Below the pieces are notes generated by a model. The model did not search any database and was not told where the DNA came from. It saw nothing but the letters and a program-made list of their open reading frames with translations. This document shows, piece by piece, positions 1 to 10,020 of a DNA stretch of 64,000 nt. Position 1 is the first letter of the stretch; the number at the start of each line of letters is the position of its first letter. Made by a program: the position numbers and the translations under genes. The DNA is from Pseudocercospora fijiensis CIRAD86 (Eukaryota > Ascomycota > Dothideomycetes > Mycosphaerellales > Mycosphaerellaceae), in contig NW_006921536.1 in the NCBI RefSeq assembly GCF_000340215.1, positions 2,133,582 to 2,197,581 of the forward strand. Reading direction: 5' to 3'.

Positions 1-400
1 GCCTAACTCGCTCGTAGTTACGCTTAGGGTTAAGAAGAAGGCATTTCTCGAGCCTACCGTCGATTAAGCGACTAAACTATACCTCTCCGCCGTAAACCCG
101 ACGCGTCTCGTAAAGCTAAAGAGGCCGCCGAGAGCGCCGCTATTATAGTAGAAGCTTAGTCTACTACTACTTAGAAGAAGCGTAAACGTACTACTAAAGT
201 AGGTACCTCGAAGAAGCGATAGAATAGTACTAATTAGCAATCGCAACTAGACGATTAATTGCTAGAAGCTAGCGGTTATCCGGAGGGTTAAGACGCGCCT
301 ATAGAAGACGGAGTAGAAGTAATAGACGGAGCCGCGTCTACTAGAGCGGACGATAAAAAGAGGGTTAATAAAGAGAATAAGGACGTAGAAGCGTAGTAAG
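1..400 (+). pseudogene. C-terminal remnant of an unrecognised element ORF
   Basis: Frame 1 reads from the window edge to paired stops near 393-400 and is interrupted only by TAG and TAA codons, as expected from RIP. The readable part has an alternating basic and acidic character: a segment around residues 40-85 rich in Lys and Arg (KKRKRTTK) is followed by an acidic tail with several Asp-Gly and Glu-Asp pairs. A basic then acidic C-terminal tail occurs in several fungal transposon proteins, but no catalytic motif is visible and the family cannot be named. The N-terminal part lies outside the window. Confidence 0.4.
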
Positions 401-420
401 AAGCCGAGATTAATTACAAC

Positions 421-890
421 TTCCGTATACTAGTATATATATCCTATAGTAAAGAACGCCTACGTAGAGATTATTAACTACGCGTATAGCGAGTAACTAG
501 CTTCGAGACCTAGCGCAACTTCCTTAAAGTATATAATAAGTAGTATAAAGGATAGGAAGACAAATACGACTATCGAGAGATTATCGTTAAGTACTCGTAC
601 TATAGTCTTCGATAGCGAGATATCTTCTTAATAAGTGTCGGCGGTAATAAGCGAGAATAAGACTCGGTATAGCTTACTATTTTTAATTAACTCGACGACT
701 AGTATAACGCTAATAGGCAAGGCCTTATTATAACTATAGATATACTAGTAGTTAATCTAAAGCCGCTATAGACGCCTATATAACTACGAGCGAGGCAATA
801 GTAGCGACTAATACCTAGCGGCTCTTAAAGGGTAACTACGACTTAGCGGCAGTTAGATAAAGTGCGTCGGTAGCGGCGTCTCGAGTTAGA
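421..890 (+). pseudogene. Unrecognised RIP-degraded ORF, left part
   Basis: A plus-strand frame beginning near 421 reads as an aromatic- and Arg/Lys-rich protein (for example ISYSKERLRRDY) broken only by TAG and TAA. It runs up to the tandem repeat block that starts at 898. A second readable stretch with a similar composition resumes at 2226, so the repeat block may have been inserted into one gene. I could not prove frame continuity across it. No family is recognised. Confidence 0.35.
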
Positions 891-1034
891 AGAAGATGTA
901 AGGCAGAAGCCGAGGAGGCTTGGCGCCAAGCACGTAGCGACCCTAGCCTATAAGTGCGCCCGAGATCCACGCTTAGTAAGCGCAGATACTTCCGATCTTT
1001 TGTCGCGGCGTAAGATGCTAGTAAACGGGCGCAC

Positions 1035-1101
1035 TAGTACAGCGGTCTAATATAGTATCCGCGCTTTATAGTCTATAGGTTAAGGTCGCGCGTTCGATTC
1101 T
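1035..1101 (+). promoter_or_regulatory. tRNA-like Pol III A and B boxes, repeat copy A
   Basis: TAGTACAGCGG at 1035-1045 fits the A-box consensus TRGYNNARNNG at every position, and CGTTCGATTCT at 1091-1101 is close to the B-box consensus GGTTCGANTCC. The boxes start 56 bp apart, within the range of tRNA genes that have a long variable arm. A full cloverleaf could not be drawn, so this is a tRNA-derived promoter rather than a working tRNA. Confidence 0.5.
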
Positions 1102-1722
1102 TAGTATGCGTTCTTAGCCGACTAGGCTAATCCTTAGCAAACGCGGCTTCGGAGGTGCCTAATTGCCTTAGGCGCGCGACTCGGCTACAGGCGCACCTGC
1201 CTTAGAGGGGTTAGCTTATAGGCTTGTTTGTTAGATTACGACGCAATTCTAATTAGATGCTCGGCTGTACCTTCGGGTATAAGGCATTAGAAGATTTTAT
1301 TAGCTGCTCGGCTATATATACGGGTACGGGGTATACTAAGGCTAACTAGCTATAGGGCCGCAGCTAAAGAAAAGGGAAGCGCGTATAAGGCGGAAGCTAA
1401 GAAGGCTTGGCGCTAAGTACGTAGCGACCCTAGCCTATAAGTGCGCCCGAGATCTACGCTTAGTAAGCGCGGATACTTCCGATCTTTTGTCGCAGCGTAA
1501 GACGCTAGTAAACGGGCGCACTAGTATAGCGGTCTAATATAGTATCCGCGCTTTACGGTCTGTAGGTTAAGGTCGCGCGTTGCGTATAAGGCGGAAGCCG
1601 AGGAGGCTTAGCGCTAAGTACGTAGCGACCCTAGCCTATAAGTGCGCCCGAGATCTACGCTTAGTAAGCGCAGATACTTCCGATCTTTTGTCGCGGCGTA
1701 AGACGCTAGTAAACGGGCGCAC

Positions 1723-1789
1723 TAGTGCAGCGGTCTAATATAGTATCCGCGCTTTACGGTCTATAGGTTAAGGTCGCGTATTCGATTCT
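1723..1789 (+). promoter_or_regulatory. tRNA-like Pol III A and B boxes, repeat copy C
   Basis: TAGTGCAGCGG at 1723-1733 matches the A box and TATTCGATTCT at 1779-1789 is a mutated B box. The 56-bp start-to-start spacing is identical to that in copy A. Truncated copies B and D keep the A box but lose the B box. Confidence 0.5.
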
Positions 1790-2225
1790 CGGCATACGTT
1801 CTTAGCCGACTAGGCTAATCCTTAGTAGACGCGGCTTCGGAGGTGCCTAATTGCCTTAGGCGCGCGACTCGGCTGTAGGCGCACCTGCCTTAGAGGGGTT
1901 AGCTTATAGGCTTATTTGTTAGATTGCGACGCAATTCTAATTAGATGCTCGGCTGTACCTTCGGGTGCGGGGCATTAGAAGATTTTATTAGCTGCTCGGC
2001 TATACGTACGGGTGCGGGGTATGCTAAGGCTAACTAGCTGCAGGGCCGCAGCTAAAGAAAAGGGAAGCGCGTATAAGGCGGAAGCCGAGGAGGCTTAGCG
2101 CTAAGCACGTAGCGACCCTAGCCTATAAGTGCGCCCGAGATCTACGCTTAGTAAGCGCGGATACTTCCGATCTTTTGTCGCGGCGTAAGACGCTAGTAAA
2201 CGGGCGCACTAGTGTAGCGGTCTAA

Positions 2226-2990
2226 CAGAAGAGGCTAGCAATCTACGGCAAACGCCTTTAGCTAAAGAGCTTCGTAAGGAAGATAATAGCGACTATCGAG
2301 AGATAATAAAGCGTATATAGGCGTATAAGAAGACAACCTATAACTAGCATAGTTAGTACTACTATTATAACGGCTCTAACCTAGATACTGCTTACTACTT
2401 AATCTTTAAAGAGGTTGCTATAGCGTAGGCGGCTAGAATAGCGAGAGGCGAGCTTACTATTATAGATCTAGGCTCTACACTTGTTAATAAGATATAGCGC
2501 TATAAATAGCGCTATATAAGCAACTCGGCTCGTAATCTATTTACTTAGAGTACGAAGAGCGTAAAGGTTAGCGGTAGATATAGTAGCGGCGTAACGGTTA
2601 ATAATTATATGCCTAGCTCTATAGTAGCGAAGGAATAGCTACCCTCGAGTCTACTACGTAGCTTATAACCGGATACCGAATAGGTAGACCTAAGGGATCA
2701 AATCTACGATTTCTTCGCCTAGCTTCGTTAAAGGATATATTAGAGCTATAGATTAGAAGACCTAGAGTATATAGAGCGAGTATTTAAAGATAGGGAGCTT
2801 AGGTTATAGAGATATATCGGTATAACTAAAGGAAAGTAGTATAAACTAGGCTTTAAAAAAGGGTAATAGGAGTATTTCCGCTAGGTAGAGCGGAGGTATA
2901 TAAAGGATAGACGGCTTTAAGATTTATAGAGTTTCTATACAATAGCATACTATAGAAAAACACCGAAAAAAAGAGACAGCCTTATTATAT
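2226..2990 (+). pseudogene. Unrecognised RIP-degraded ORF, right part
   Basis: Readable frames after the repeat block give charged, Tyr-rich protein, for example a stretch around 2470 reading RGELTIIDLGSTLVNK. Later segments (2640-2960) are rich in Arg, Lys, Tyr and Glu. Interruptions are TAG and TAA. It may be the continuation of the ORF at 421-890. No conserved motif is recognised. The 110 bp that follow are non-coding and lead into the tail of the Tc1/mariner element on the other strand. Confidence 0.35.
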
Positions 2991-3239
2991 ACGTATACTA
3001 TCGAGAAATAATTATTATACGATAAGTATTATATATTATTGTTATATTCTAATAGTTGTATAGAAGCTAAAAGTAATAAGAGATATACGGCTTTACTAGC
3101 TCCGAGCAAAGCCGAGCGAATCCGAGTAGAAGCTAAGCGACTTAATAACGACGAGATCTCCTTAACACTACGCCTACGGTAGTCGAAATCCGTATACGAT
3201 AGTAGAGGATTTGTCTTAGTATAACTTTGTCTAACAAAT

Positions 3240-4056
3240 TAGTAACTGTTTGCTTATCTAGCGAACCGCCGAGTATATAAGGTAGACCTACGAATACCGG
3301 ATATATTTTAGTCGGAGATCCGATTAGTATTAGTACCTAGAGGCCTAAAACTACGCTTTTAAGTATAATGCTATATTAACCTATTCTATAGCGTATTAAA
3401 GGAATAGACCGAATGTCTCGTATACCTTTACAAGGTCTATATTACGTCTAATCTATACTTTAAGCGAGTTAAAGGATATCTTAATAGGATTAAAGTCTAG
3501 TAAGTATAGCGGCAAGTAACGTAGGTAAATGCTAAACCTATTATATAGGTCTTAAACGCGTAGACTATAGTATATTAAGGCATTGTCTATAGTAAGAAAC
3601 ATACCTCCATCTAGTCAAGGCAGTATAAACAACTCTAGCTAGTCTTCGAAGTCTACGGCTTTAATAGAGCCTTAGTAGATTAGGTAATCGTCTAGATAAC
3701 CCTTACTTATTATAGTAGGTAGTATAGACTATCTCTTTAACCTCTTCGAGCCCCCGATATCTTTATATAGTATATTAACCTTAGAATAGCTATATTTCCG
3801 CTATCTAGTGCGCTCGTTTAAACTAGACTTGTCGATATAACAAACACGGTCTATTAGCATCCCCTTCTATAGTATCCGCTAGTTCTCGCGTAACTCGTAG
3901 CTCTATTCTAGTGCCTTGCGCTACGCCTTCTTCTTCGAGAAGTTATGCCTCTTAATAATATTGCTAACCGTAGACTTAGATACTATAACGTTAAACTCGT
4001 CGAATATAAACTATATAGTCTCGGAATAGTACGAAGTCGGTCGATCGCGAAGATAG
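3240..4056 (-). pseudogene. Tc1/mariner (DDE_3 type) transposase, catalytic and C-terminal part
   Basis: The reverse strand reads through a helix-turn-helix tail (SKSTVSNIIKRHNFSKKK), then the first catalytic aspartate in YIDKSSLNERT, a KRLKR*SILPTII segment, the second aspartate in FLTIDNALIY, and LPPYLLDFNPI, the usual place of the third acidic residue. This order is typical of fungal transposases of the IS630/Tc1/mariner DDE_3 family, which cut and paste elements flanked by TA. The frame is broken by TAG and TAA at expected Trp and Gln positions, so no active enzyme is made. The N-terminal part is at 9391-9700. Confidence 0.85.
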
Positions 4057-4185
4057 ACTTAATATAACTAATATATTAGAAGAAGGACTAATCTATATAG
4101 AAGTCCGAAGATAAAGTGTAGCAGTTGCAGCCTTAGGCATTAGGTACGTAATAGACCCTAACACCTAGATATATACTCTAAGTTA
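4057..4185 (-). repeat. 3' LTR of the copia element
   Basis: About 129 bp, matching 9259-9385 in the same orientation. Differences are nearly all transitions such as GTAAC to ATAAC. It is preceded on the element side by a purine tract. Confidence 0.85.
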
Positions 4186-4289
4186 CCCCCTTAGCACGTG
4201 TATATCGCTATAGAATGAAGTAAACTAAACACAATAGCTATTTAGTTAGCAAAGCAAACAGGGGTATTAGGTAAGCAGAAACAGGTAAA

Positions 4290-7200
4290 CAAACTAGACT
4301 ACTCTTAGGTCAAACAGACAAAGCAAACAAAGGCCCTCCTTAGTATTTAGTAGCTAGCTTCGTAGCGTTCTTAATAGCGGCCTTGCAATCTACTAGGTTC
4401 AGTTGTTTAATAAAGCGGCCGTGCTTAACCTTATTAAGCGGCTTAGTAAAGCTATCGGCTATCTAATTATATGTGCTAACCTATTAGACGACAATAGTAC
4501 TATTAGCAATCTTCTCTCGAATGTAGTAGATACGAGTATCTATATGCTTTGTGCGGCTATTAATGCTAGTCGACTTAGTAATAGTAATAGCGGACTAATT
4601 GTCCTCGTAGAGCGTAACTAGAAGAATATAGCCCTTATAGCTAATTTCCTTTAATAAACGAGCTAAGGCAACTGCTTCCTTAGCCCCTATAGTAAGTTAG
4701 ACATACTTAGCTTCTGTTAACGACAGTATAACAAGCGTCTAGCGGCCGGACTTATATAACAGAGGTCCGCCTGCAATAGTAAAGTAGAAGCTACCTATTA
4801 AACGGCGAGTAACTAGGTTATCGGCCTATAAGGCATTATAGTATCTAGCAAAATTGAGCTTATCGTTCTATATGCCTTAGAAGCGTATGCTACGACTAAG
4901 GGTACTAACTAGGTACTTAATTAGCTAAAGGAGCGCGGTATAATGCTCTTTAGTAGGGTTAGAGATAAATCGTAATAATAGGCCTATAGCGTAGCAAGCA
5001 TTAGGTCGTATAATTATAGCTAGCTATAGTGCCTTACTAACACCTTCTTAATACTAAGTCTTAAAGGCGGCACTAGCTATATAGCCCTTAGGTGCGCGTT
5101 AAATAGACGTCTTAATATAGCGAGGCGCTATTAGAGTAGCTAGACCGATACGGCTACGTATACTATATTTCTTACTAAGCCTATTTAAATAGGCATCTTA
5201 AACGACGTAAATAGTGCGCTAACCGCGGTTACGGATGATTCGCATGCCGAGATAGTAGTGTAGGTCGCCTAGTTCTCGTATATTAAAACGGTCCTTTAGC
5301 AACTAAGCAACTGCTTCTAGTGCTAATAGGCTATAGGCGATAATAATTATGTCGTCGACATAGATAACAATAATAGAGCCGCTAACGACGTGTTTAAACA
5401 CATACACATTAGCTATTATCGGTATAAAGTCTAGGCTCTTTAAGTACTTTCGAAGCTCTTCGTACTATAGTATTAGCGACTGTTTCAGACTATATAGTGC
5501 CTTTAGTAATAGGCAAACTATGCCCTTTCTACTACGGTCCTTAAAACTGTGTAGCTGTTCGACGTAGATCTTATACTTATCTCCGATAAGCGCATTAAGG
5601 AAGGCCGTTAGAATATCGTACTGCTTAGCCTCTAGGTCGTAATAAGCGATTAGTGCAAATAGTACTCGTAGCGTAGACGGCTTAGCTATAGCCGTATAGG
5701 TCTTATTATAGTCCTATCCTTTAACCTGTATAAAACTACGGACGACCTATCGAGCCTTAAACCGGCTTACCTTGCTATTAGCGTTACGCTTAATAGTAAA
5801 CACCTATCGGCTATAGACAACCTTACGACCTTCTAGCACCTCTAACCGAGATATATAGACCTATATATAGTTGTCGATTAGTAACTTGTATTTAGCCTTA
5901 TAGGCCTCCTTCTATTGTAGCTAGTATAGCGACTAAGTTGCCTCCTTATAGCTCTTCGGAATAGGAATAGTGTCCTTAGGCTTATTAGGCTATTTAGCAA
6001 TGTAGGCGGAAGCTATAAAGCCCTTTATATAGGCTATCGGTATATTAGCTATTATACGTCGAGTCGACCGCTTAATACTACAATTAGCTAGATAGCTACG
6101 TAACAGGTTACGAGCTAACTTGTTACTACGGGTTATACGGGTAGAACGAGCGCCTGTCGTATTAGGTCGCTTAAACTCTAGCAACTAGCTAGGCTTACCC
6201 TTCTTCGCATTTAGATTAAAGGGCGGAGCTTGATCTTCCTTAGCTAATTAGAAGCTATCTTTATTACTCGAAGCTAGTAGTTGAACGTCTAGAAGGTCGT
6301 CCTCGATTAGCAATAGACTAACAACCTCGTCGGCTAAGTCCTATACTAGCCCTTCTAGAGGTTGTTCTTCTTACTAAGCTAGAAGTTGCTAGACTATACT
6401 AGCGGCTTCTAATAGGGGCGGAGGCTCGTTGCTTATAGCATTAAACAGAGCCGGTATAATAGACTTAATACTAATAAACTCGCTTTTAGAAGAGTTATTA
6501 GGGTTAGTATATAGATCTATGCTATTTAGAAGCAGAAGGTTACTATCTAACTTAATAAACTGAACATCCTTAGAAGCGATAACCTTGTGTTAATTAGGCA
6601 GGTAGATTATGTACTTTCTAGAGTCTATAGAGCCCTTGGCATAGCTAACTAGCTTACTAACTAGGCCTCTACTATCTATCTTCTTTCTACGAGCAACACT
6701 GTAATCGTAGGCAATTAACGTACAGCTATACGCTCGAAGGTGCTAAAGACGCGGCTATATTCGTAACTAATTAAGCTCCTTAGCGATAATAGTATATAGG
6801 CTTCCTCCGTTAGCGGTTAGCGTAATATTAAGGACCTATATAGCGGAGGCAATAGCATATAGCTATAGGAACTTAGGAAGGTTGGCCTATAGCATTATCT
6901 TTCTCGCAGTCGTATATACGATGTGATTGCTAACCTTAGCAAGGCTATTCTAAGTAGAAGAATGAGGAGCTATAACCTGTAGTATAATGCCCTCGTCTCG
7001 AGCCTAATTTAATAGCTAATTTCCGCCGTATTTACCCCCTCTATCGAGTCGGTAGATCGGGATCGAGCAACTAGTCTATATACGGACGTATATACGATGT
7101 TCCTTAATAGCTACTATAGCCCCTAACTTGAGTAGGCTAGCATACTCGTAACGATAGCCTAACTTAGCGCATATAAATAGCGTAAAGTAGCGTTCCTATA

Positions 7201-8099
7201 ATAGACTAGAGTTAGTAATAGTAACTATATCTATATAGACAATGTAATAGATCGTAGATAGTCGCACGCGTAGCAGCCGATTGTATTCCTTATGTGGTAT
7301 AGCTATACGACAGGCAATGCAGTTGCGGAAGTCCTTCTTAGCACTAGTAATAACAATCTAACCCTTAGACTCTATTCTTAGCAGCTTGCGGTAATGAATA
7401 TAGCTATATCGCAGATACTACTTATCTATAGTGCCTGTAGGCATCCCCTTCTTCGATAGAAGGGCAACTACTTTACTATCTAGACTAGAGGCTAGTATAT
7501 AGAGGTAGGGAAGACTATTCTTATAGTATGTCTAAGCGATAGTAACCTTATTGCCCTCTACTATTATAAACAGGATACGCTTATTATTTCGGTAGAAACA
7601 ACCCTTGTCGGCAAGCTTCTTAGTAGATAGAAGGTTAGCTGCTAGACCTAGAACATATAGCGTATTAGACAGCTTTATATTGCTAACACTACGCTTATTA
7701 ACAACCTTAGTCTAAGCTATACTAACTATCGTAGCGTGCTTCGTATTGCTACTAAACCGGACGGGAATGTAGCAGCCTTTATATTTAATAAGCAGTAAGG
7801 GATCGTTAACTATATGTATACTAGTACCTAAGTCGACAACCTAATTAGTAGTCCGAGTGCTAGTAGTAAGAGCCGTAGACACCTAGTCGCTAACAGTAAC
7901 TATAGTATTTGCAGTAAAGGCGTAATTGTCGCTTAGGCCTAATAATACCCCCGGGATAGCATTAGCCGCATACAGCCTCTAAGCACTATTTTAGCTAGAT
8001 AGCGGCTGCTGCTATTACTAAGTAGCTAGTCCACGCTGCTACTGCTATACCCCCTTCTTCTTAGCCTTCTACTATTTATAACGTAGTCGATCTTCCTCC
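4290..8099 (-). pseudogene. Copia Pol remnant: protease, integrase, RT, RNase H
   Basis: Domain order on the minus strand: aspartic protease (VVDLGTSIHIVNDP, around 7,800); GAG-pre-integrase (around 7,400); integrase core with a DRGGKYGG motif at about 7,030-7,060; reverse transcriptase with YVDDIIIIAY (YVDD at 5351-5362); RNase H with LSLTEAKYV (around 4,690-4,710); and the KHIDTRIYYI and TKPLNKVKH end motifs typical of copia RNase H. Integrase preceding reverse transcriptase places it in copia rather than gypsy. TAG and TAA stops inactivate it throughout. Confidence 0.88.
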
Positions 8100-8985
8100 T
8101 TTAGATAAGGGTATTTAGTATAGCAGCGGTCGGAAGGGTAAGTGCCTTAATAGTATAAGCACTTCTCGCGATTTTGACTATTCTAGTTGTTTCTACTACG
8201 ACTACGACTATTGCTGCTTCCGCGGCTACTACGACCGCTACGGTTCGAGTTACCTCGACCGTTACTATTGCTACCTTACTATTATAGTTAGCGTTAAAGA
8301 CCGAAGAAGCTATTATATTAGGCCTAGTTTAGTTAAGCTATATTCTTATTAAGTAACGCGCTAATAATATTGTTAAGGGTGCTGTTATTAATAGTGTATT
8401 CTAAGGCTCGCATTTGCTCTCGGCGCATCTATACGAAAGCCTCGTAGAACGGTGCAATTTGTATAATAAACATATAGATAGCCTAATATTAGCTAATAGC
8501 TAATTTAGTGTCCTTTAAGGCACTAAGCTTCTTCTTATACTTATTATAGAACTTCTTAACGTCCTTGCTATCGTAGCGAAGGGTAATGTATTCCTAGTAG
8601 AGCATAAATTTAGTAGACCTACCTTTACTAGTGTATTTCTTCTTAAGGAAGTCCTATACTTCCTAGGATATAGACAGACTAAGCAGTAATTGTTAAATGT
8701 TACTAATACAATTAGCAAAGATCTAGGTACGTGCCGTTTGATCTTTAGAGTCCTATTTATCTTAGCGGTCTTTAAACTCCTTAGAAGACTTACTAGAGGT
8801 CTTAGAAAGGGGTCGCTAGTAGGTACCTTATATATAGCGCTACACCGACATACCTTTAAGGGCACCCTTAGCGGTATAGGCCTATACTAGATAATTCTCC
8901 TTGTTCTTTAGCTTAGGGATATTGCTTATATAAGCGTTAGTAGTTATAGGGGGAGCTATTACGGACAGCGACGGCGATATAAAAA
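8100..8985 (-). pseudogene. Copia Gag remnant
   Basis: On the minus strand the frame reads a UBN2/copia-type Gag: LKNKENYLV near the N-terminus, GALKGMS, then a segment ending DVKKFYNKYKKKLSALKD. It leads towards a zinc-knuckle-like CLYYQGTYPSDRCY near 8,130-8,190. Gag packages the RNA in virus-like particles. Stops are TAG and TAA only. Confidence 0.75.
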
Positions 8986-9258
8986 GAGACTATAAACTTG
9001 TCTTAAGGGGCGGCCGACAGGCGCGCCTATATTTTAGTATAGCGGACAGCTAACACTAATGTTAGGAACGGGTATAGCGGACAGCTAACACTAACAGTAA
9101 CCGACTCGAGTCTAGTACCTACTAGAATACTCGAGAGCGGCGGTAGCGATAGTATTAGTATCGGCGCAATTTTTAGTAACGAGCGCTAGCTACGCAGCAG
9201 TCGGATTAACTATTAGAACACGTATAGAATGCGTTAGAAACGCAGGGGGCTTATAACT

Positions 9259-9385
9259 ACTTAATGTAACTAATGTATTAGAAGAAGGACTAATCTATAT
9301 AGAAGTCCGAAGATAAAGTATAGTAGTTATAGCCTTAGGTATTAGGTACGTAATAGACTCTAATACCTAGACATACACTCTAAGT
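9259..9385 (-). repeat. 5' LTR of the copia element
   Basis: About 127 bp, the partner of 4057-4185. Both copies start with ACTTA on the plus strand and end with CTCTAAGTA or CTCTAAGTTA. The canonical TG...CA ends are not obvious, possibly through mutation, so the ends may be off by a few bases. Confidence 0.82.
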
Positions 9386-9390
9386 AATAG

Positions 9391-9700
9391 TCGATTATAC
9401 GTACCTCCTACGCTAAAGTAAGGGCTCGAGACAGTCCTTTCCTCGCCTACTATAGATATAGCTCGCTAAATAGTATAATATTAATCCTTAGGGTATCGAC
9501 GGCGCGCCTACTAATACGAGTCTTTCGTACGATACTACGATTAGAATAGCCTTCTACCTATAGATCTTTAATGAAGGTGATCTGATCCTCTAGTATACGC
9601 GTGCGGTATAGGAGCGCGTGTTTCTAAGCCGTATACGCTATTCTAGGCGACTAAACAATACCTAAGAACGGCTATACTATTAAAAAAGCGACGACAAGCA
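9391..9700 (-). pseudogene. Tc1/mariner transposase, N-terminal part
   Basis: The reverse strand reads LEDQITFIKDL then VEGYSNRSIVRKTRISRRAV, the pattern of the first helix-turn-helix of Tc1-type transposases. It continues through LSRALTLA to EVRIIDY. At the insertion point the next residues (LRDRPTSYY) are found on the far side of the copia element at 4056 and below. Joining the two sides keeps the frame, which identifies this as the other half of the gene at 3240-4056. The start codon was not fixed. Confidence 0.75.
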
Positions 9701-9785
9701 TGCTAGTAATAATACGATTGATTGCAGCTACTCGGTGTTCGGGTTTACTAACTAATTAGTAGGCTTCGCGAACGACGCGTACGGA

Positions 9786-9943
9786 CCCTAGGTAGGCACG
9801 CTTACCTTGGCACGGTAATACCTCCCCTCATCAGCCGCACCGTGGTGCCTGCCAACCTTGAAGGCTCCAGCAGGGGCACCGAGCTTCGAGGACTGGGTGG
9901 AGGCAGCATCAAACACATGCAGATATTGATGTGCATATAGCAG
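9786..9943 (+). promoter_or_regulatory. Upstream and leader region of the lyase gene
   Basis: From about 9,790 the sequence loses the RIP pattern (CA and TG become normal). No TATA box is obvious. A consensus donor CAG|GTAAGT at 9941-9949 indicates that transcription starts upstream of it, so most of this stretch is promoter plus 5' leader. The left neighbour is the dead Tc1/mariner element, leaving little room for upstream control sequence. Confidence 0.5.
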
Positions 9944-10012
9944 GTAAGTCTCCATCTCCATATGGAGAGAGCTGGCAGCAGGTTTGGCACTTCGTGTGTC
10001 ATTCTCTCACAG
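9944..10012 (+). other. Probable 5' UTR intron of the lyase gene
   Basis: GTAAGT at 9944-9949 is a perfect fungal donor. A pyrimidine-rich ATTCTCTCACAG ends at 10012, with an alternative AG at 10015. The 69-bp length is typical of filamentous ascomycetes. Removing it places the first ATG at 10021, nine or so bases into the next exon. Confidence 0.65.
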
Positions 10013-10020
10013 CAGAAATC

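Larger units (their letters stand above)
898..2225 (+). repeat. Tandem SINE-like repeat block, two full and two truncated units
   Basis: Four head-to-tail copies of one unit are visible: A 898-1380, B 1381-1581, C 1582-2068 and D 2069-2225. A and C are about 485 bp; B and D carry only the first 200 and 157 bp and stop in or next to the tRNA-like part. Copies differ mainly by C/T and G/A changes. Each unit opens with a GCGTATAAGGCGGAAGC-like sequence. The full units contain good matches to both Pol III internal promoter boxes, which suggests a tRNA-derived SINE. The unit is long for a SINE and no poly-A or simple-repeat tail is seen, so the class is provisional. Confidence 0.6.
4057..9385 (-). 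mobile_element. Complete Ty1/copia LTR retrotransposon, RIP-degraded
   Basis: Two near-identical sequences of about 128 bp bound the element (4057-4185 and 9259-9385). It has the copia order gag, protease, integrase, reverse transcriptase, RNase H on the minus strand. A polypurine tract (AAGGGGG on the minus strand, around 4186-4194) lies directly before the 3' LTR. Flanking pentamers GATAG (4052-4056) and AATAG (9386-9390) form a target duplication with one RIP-type change. The insertion lies inside a transposase frame. All coding parts carry RIP stops, so the copy is dead. Confidence 0.88.
3100..9780 (-). mobile_element. Tc1/mariner-type element, RIP-degraded, split by a copia element
   Basis: A minus-strand DDE transposase is present in two pieces, 9391-9700 (N-terminal) and 3240-4056 (catalytic and C-terminal), separated exactly by the copia element at 4057-9385. 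Removing the copia element and one 5-bp target duplication restores a continuous frame. Both outer ends are approximate: no terminal inverted repeat was identified, and the right end is placed where the RIP pattern stops just before the gene island. Confidence 0.75.

Noticed and set aside
898..2225. CRISPR-like or satellite array
   Set aside because: Units are long, unequal and without spacers, and the genome is clearly fungal.
4403..4621. Plus-strand 72-codon ORF
   Set aside because: It lies opposite the copia RNase H region, whose minus-strand motifs are clear.
9931..10020. N-terminal extension of the lyase from a GTG at 9931
   Set aside because: There is no ATG in it, it runs through a consensus donor GTAAGT, and the ATG at 10021 gives a proper secretion signal.
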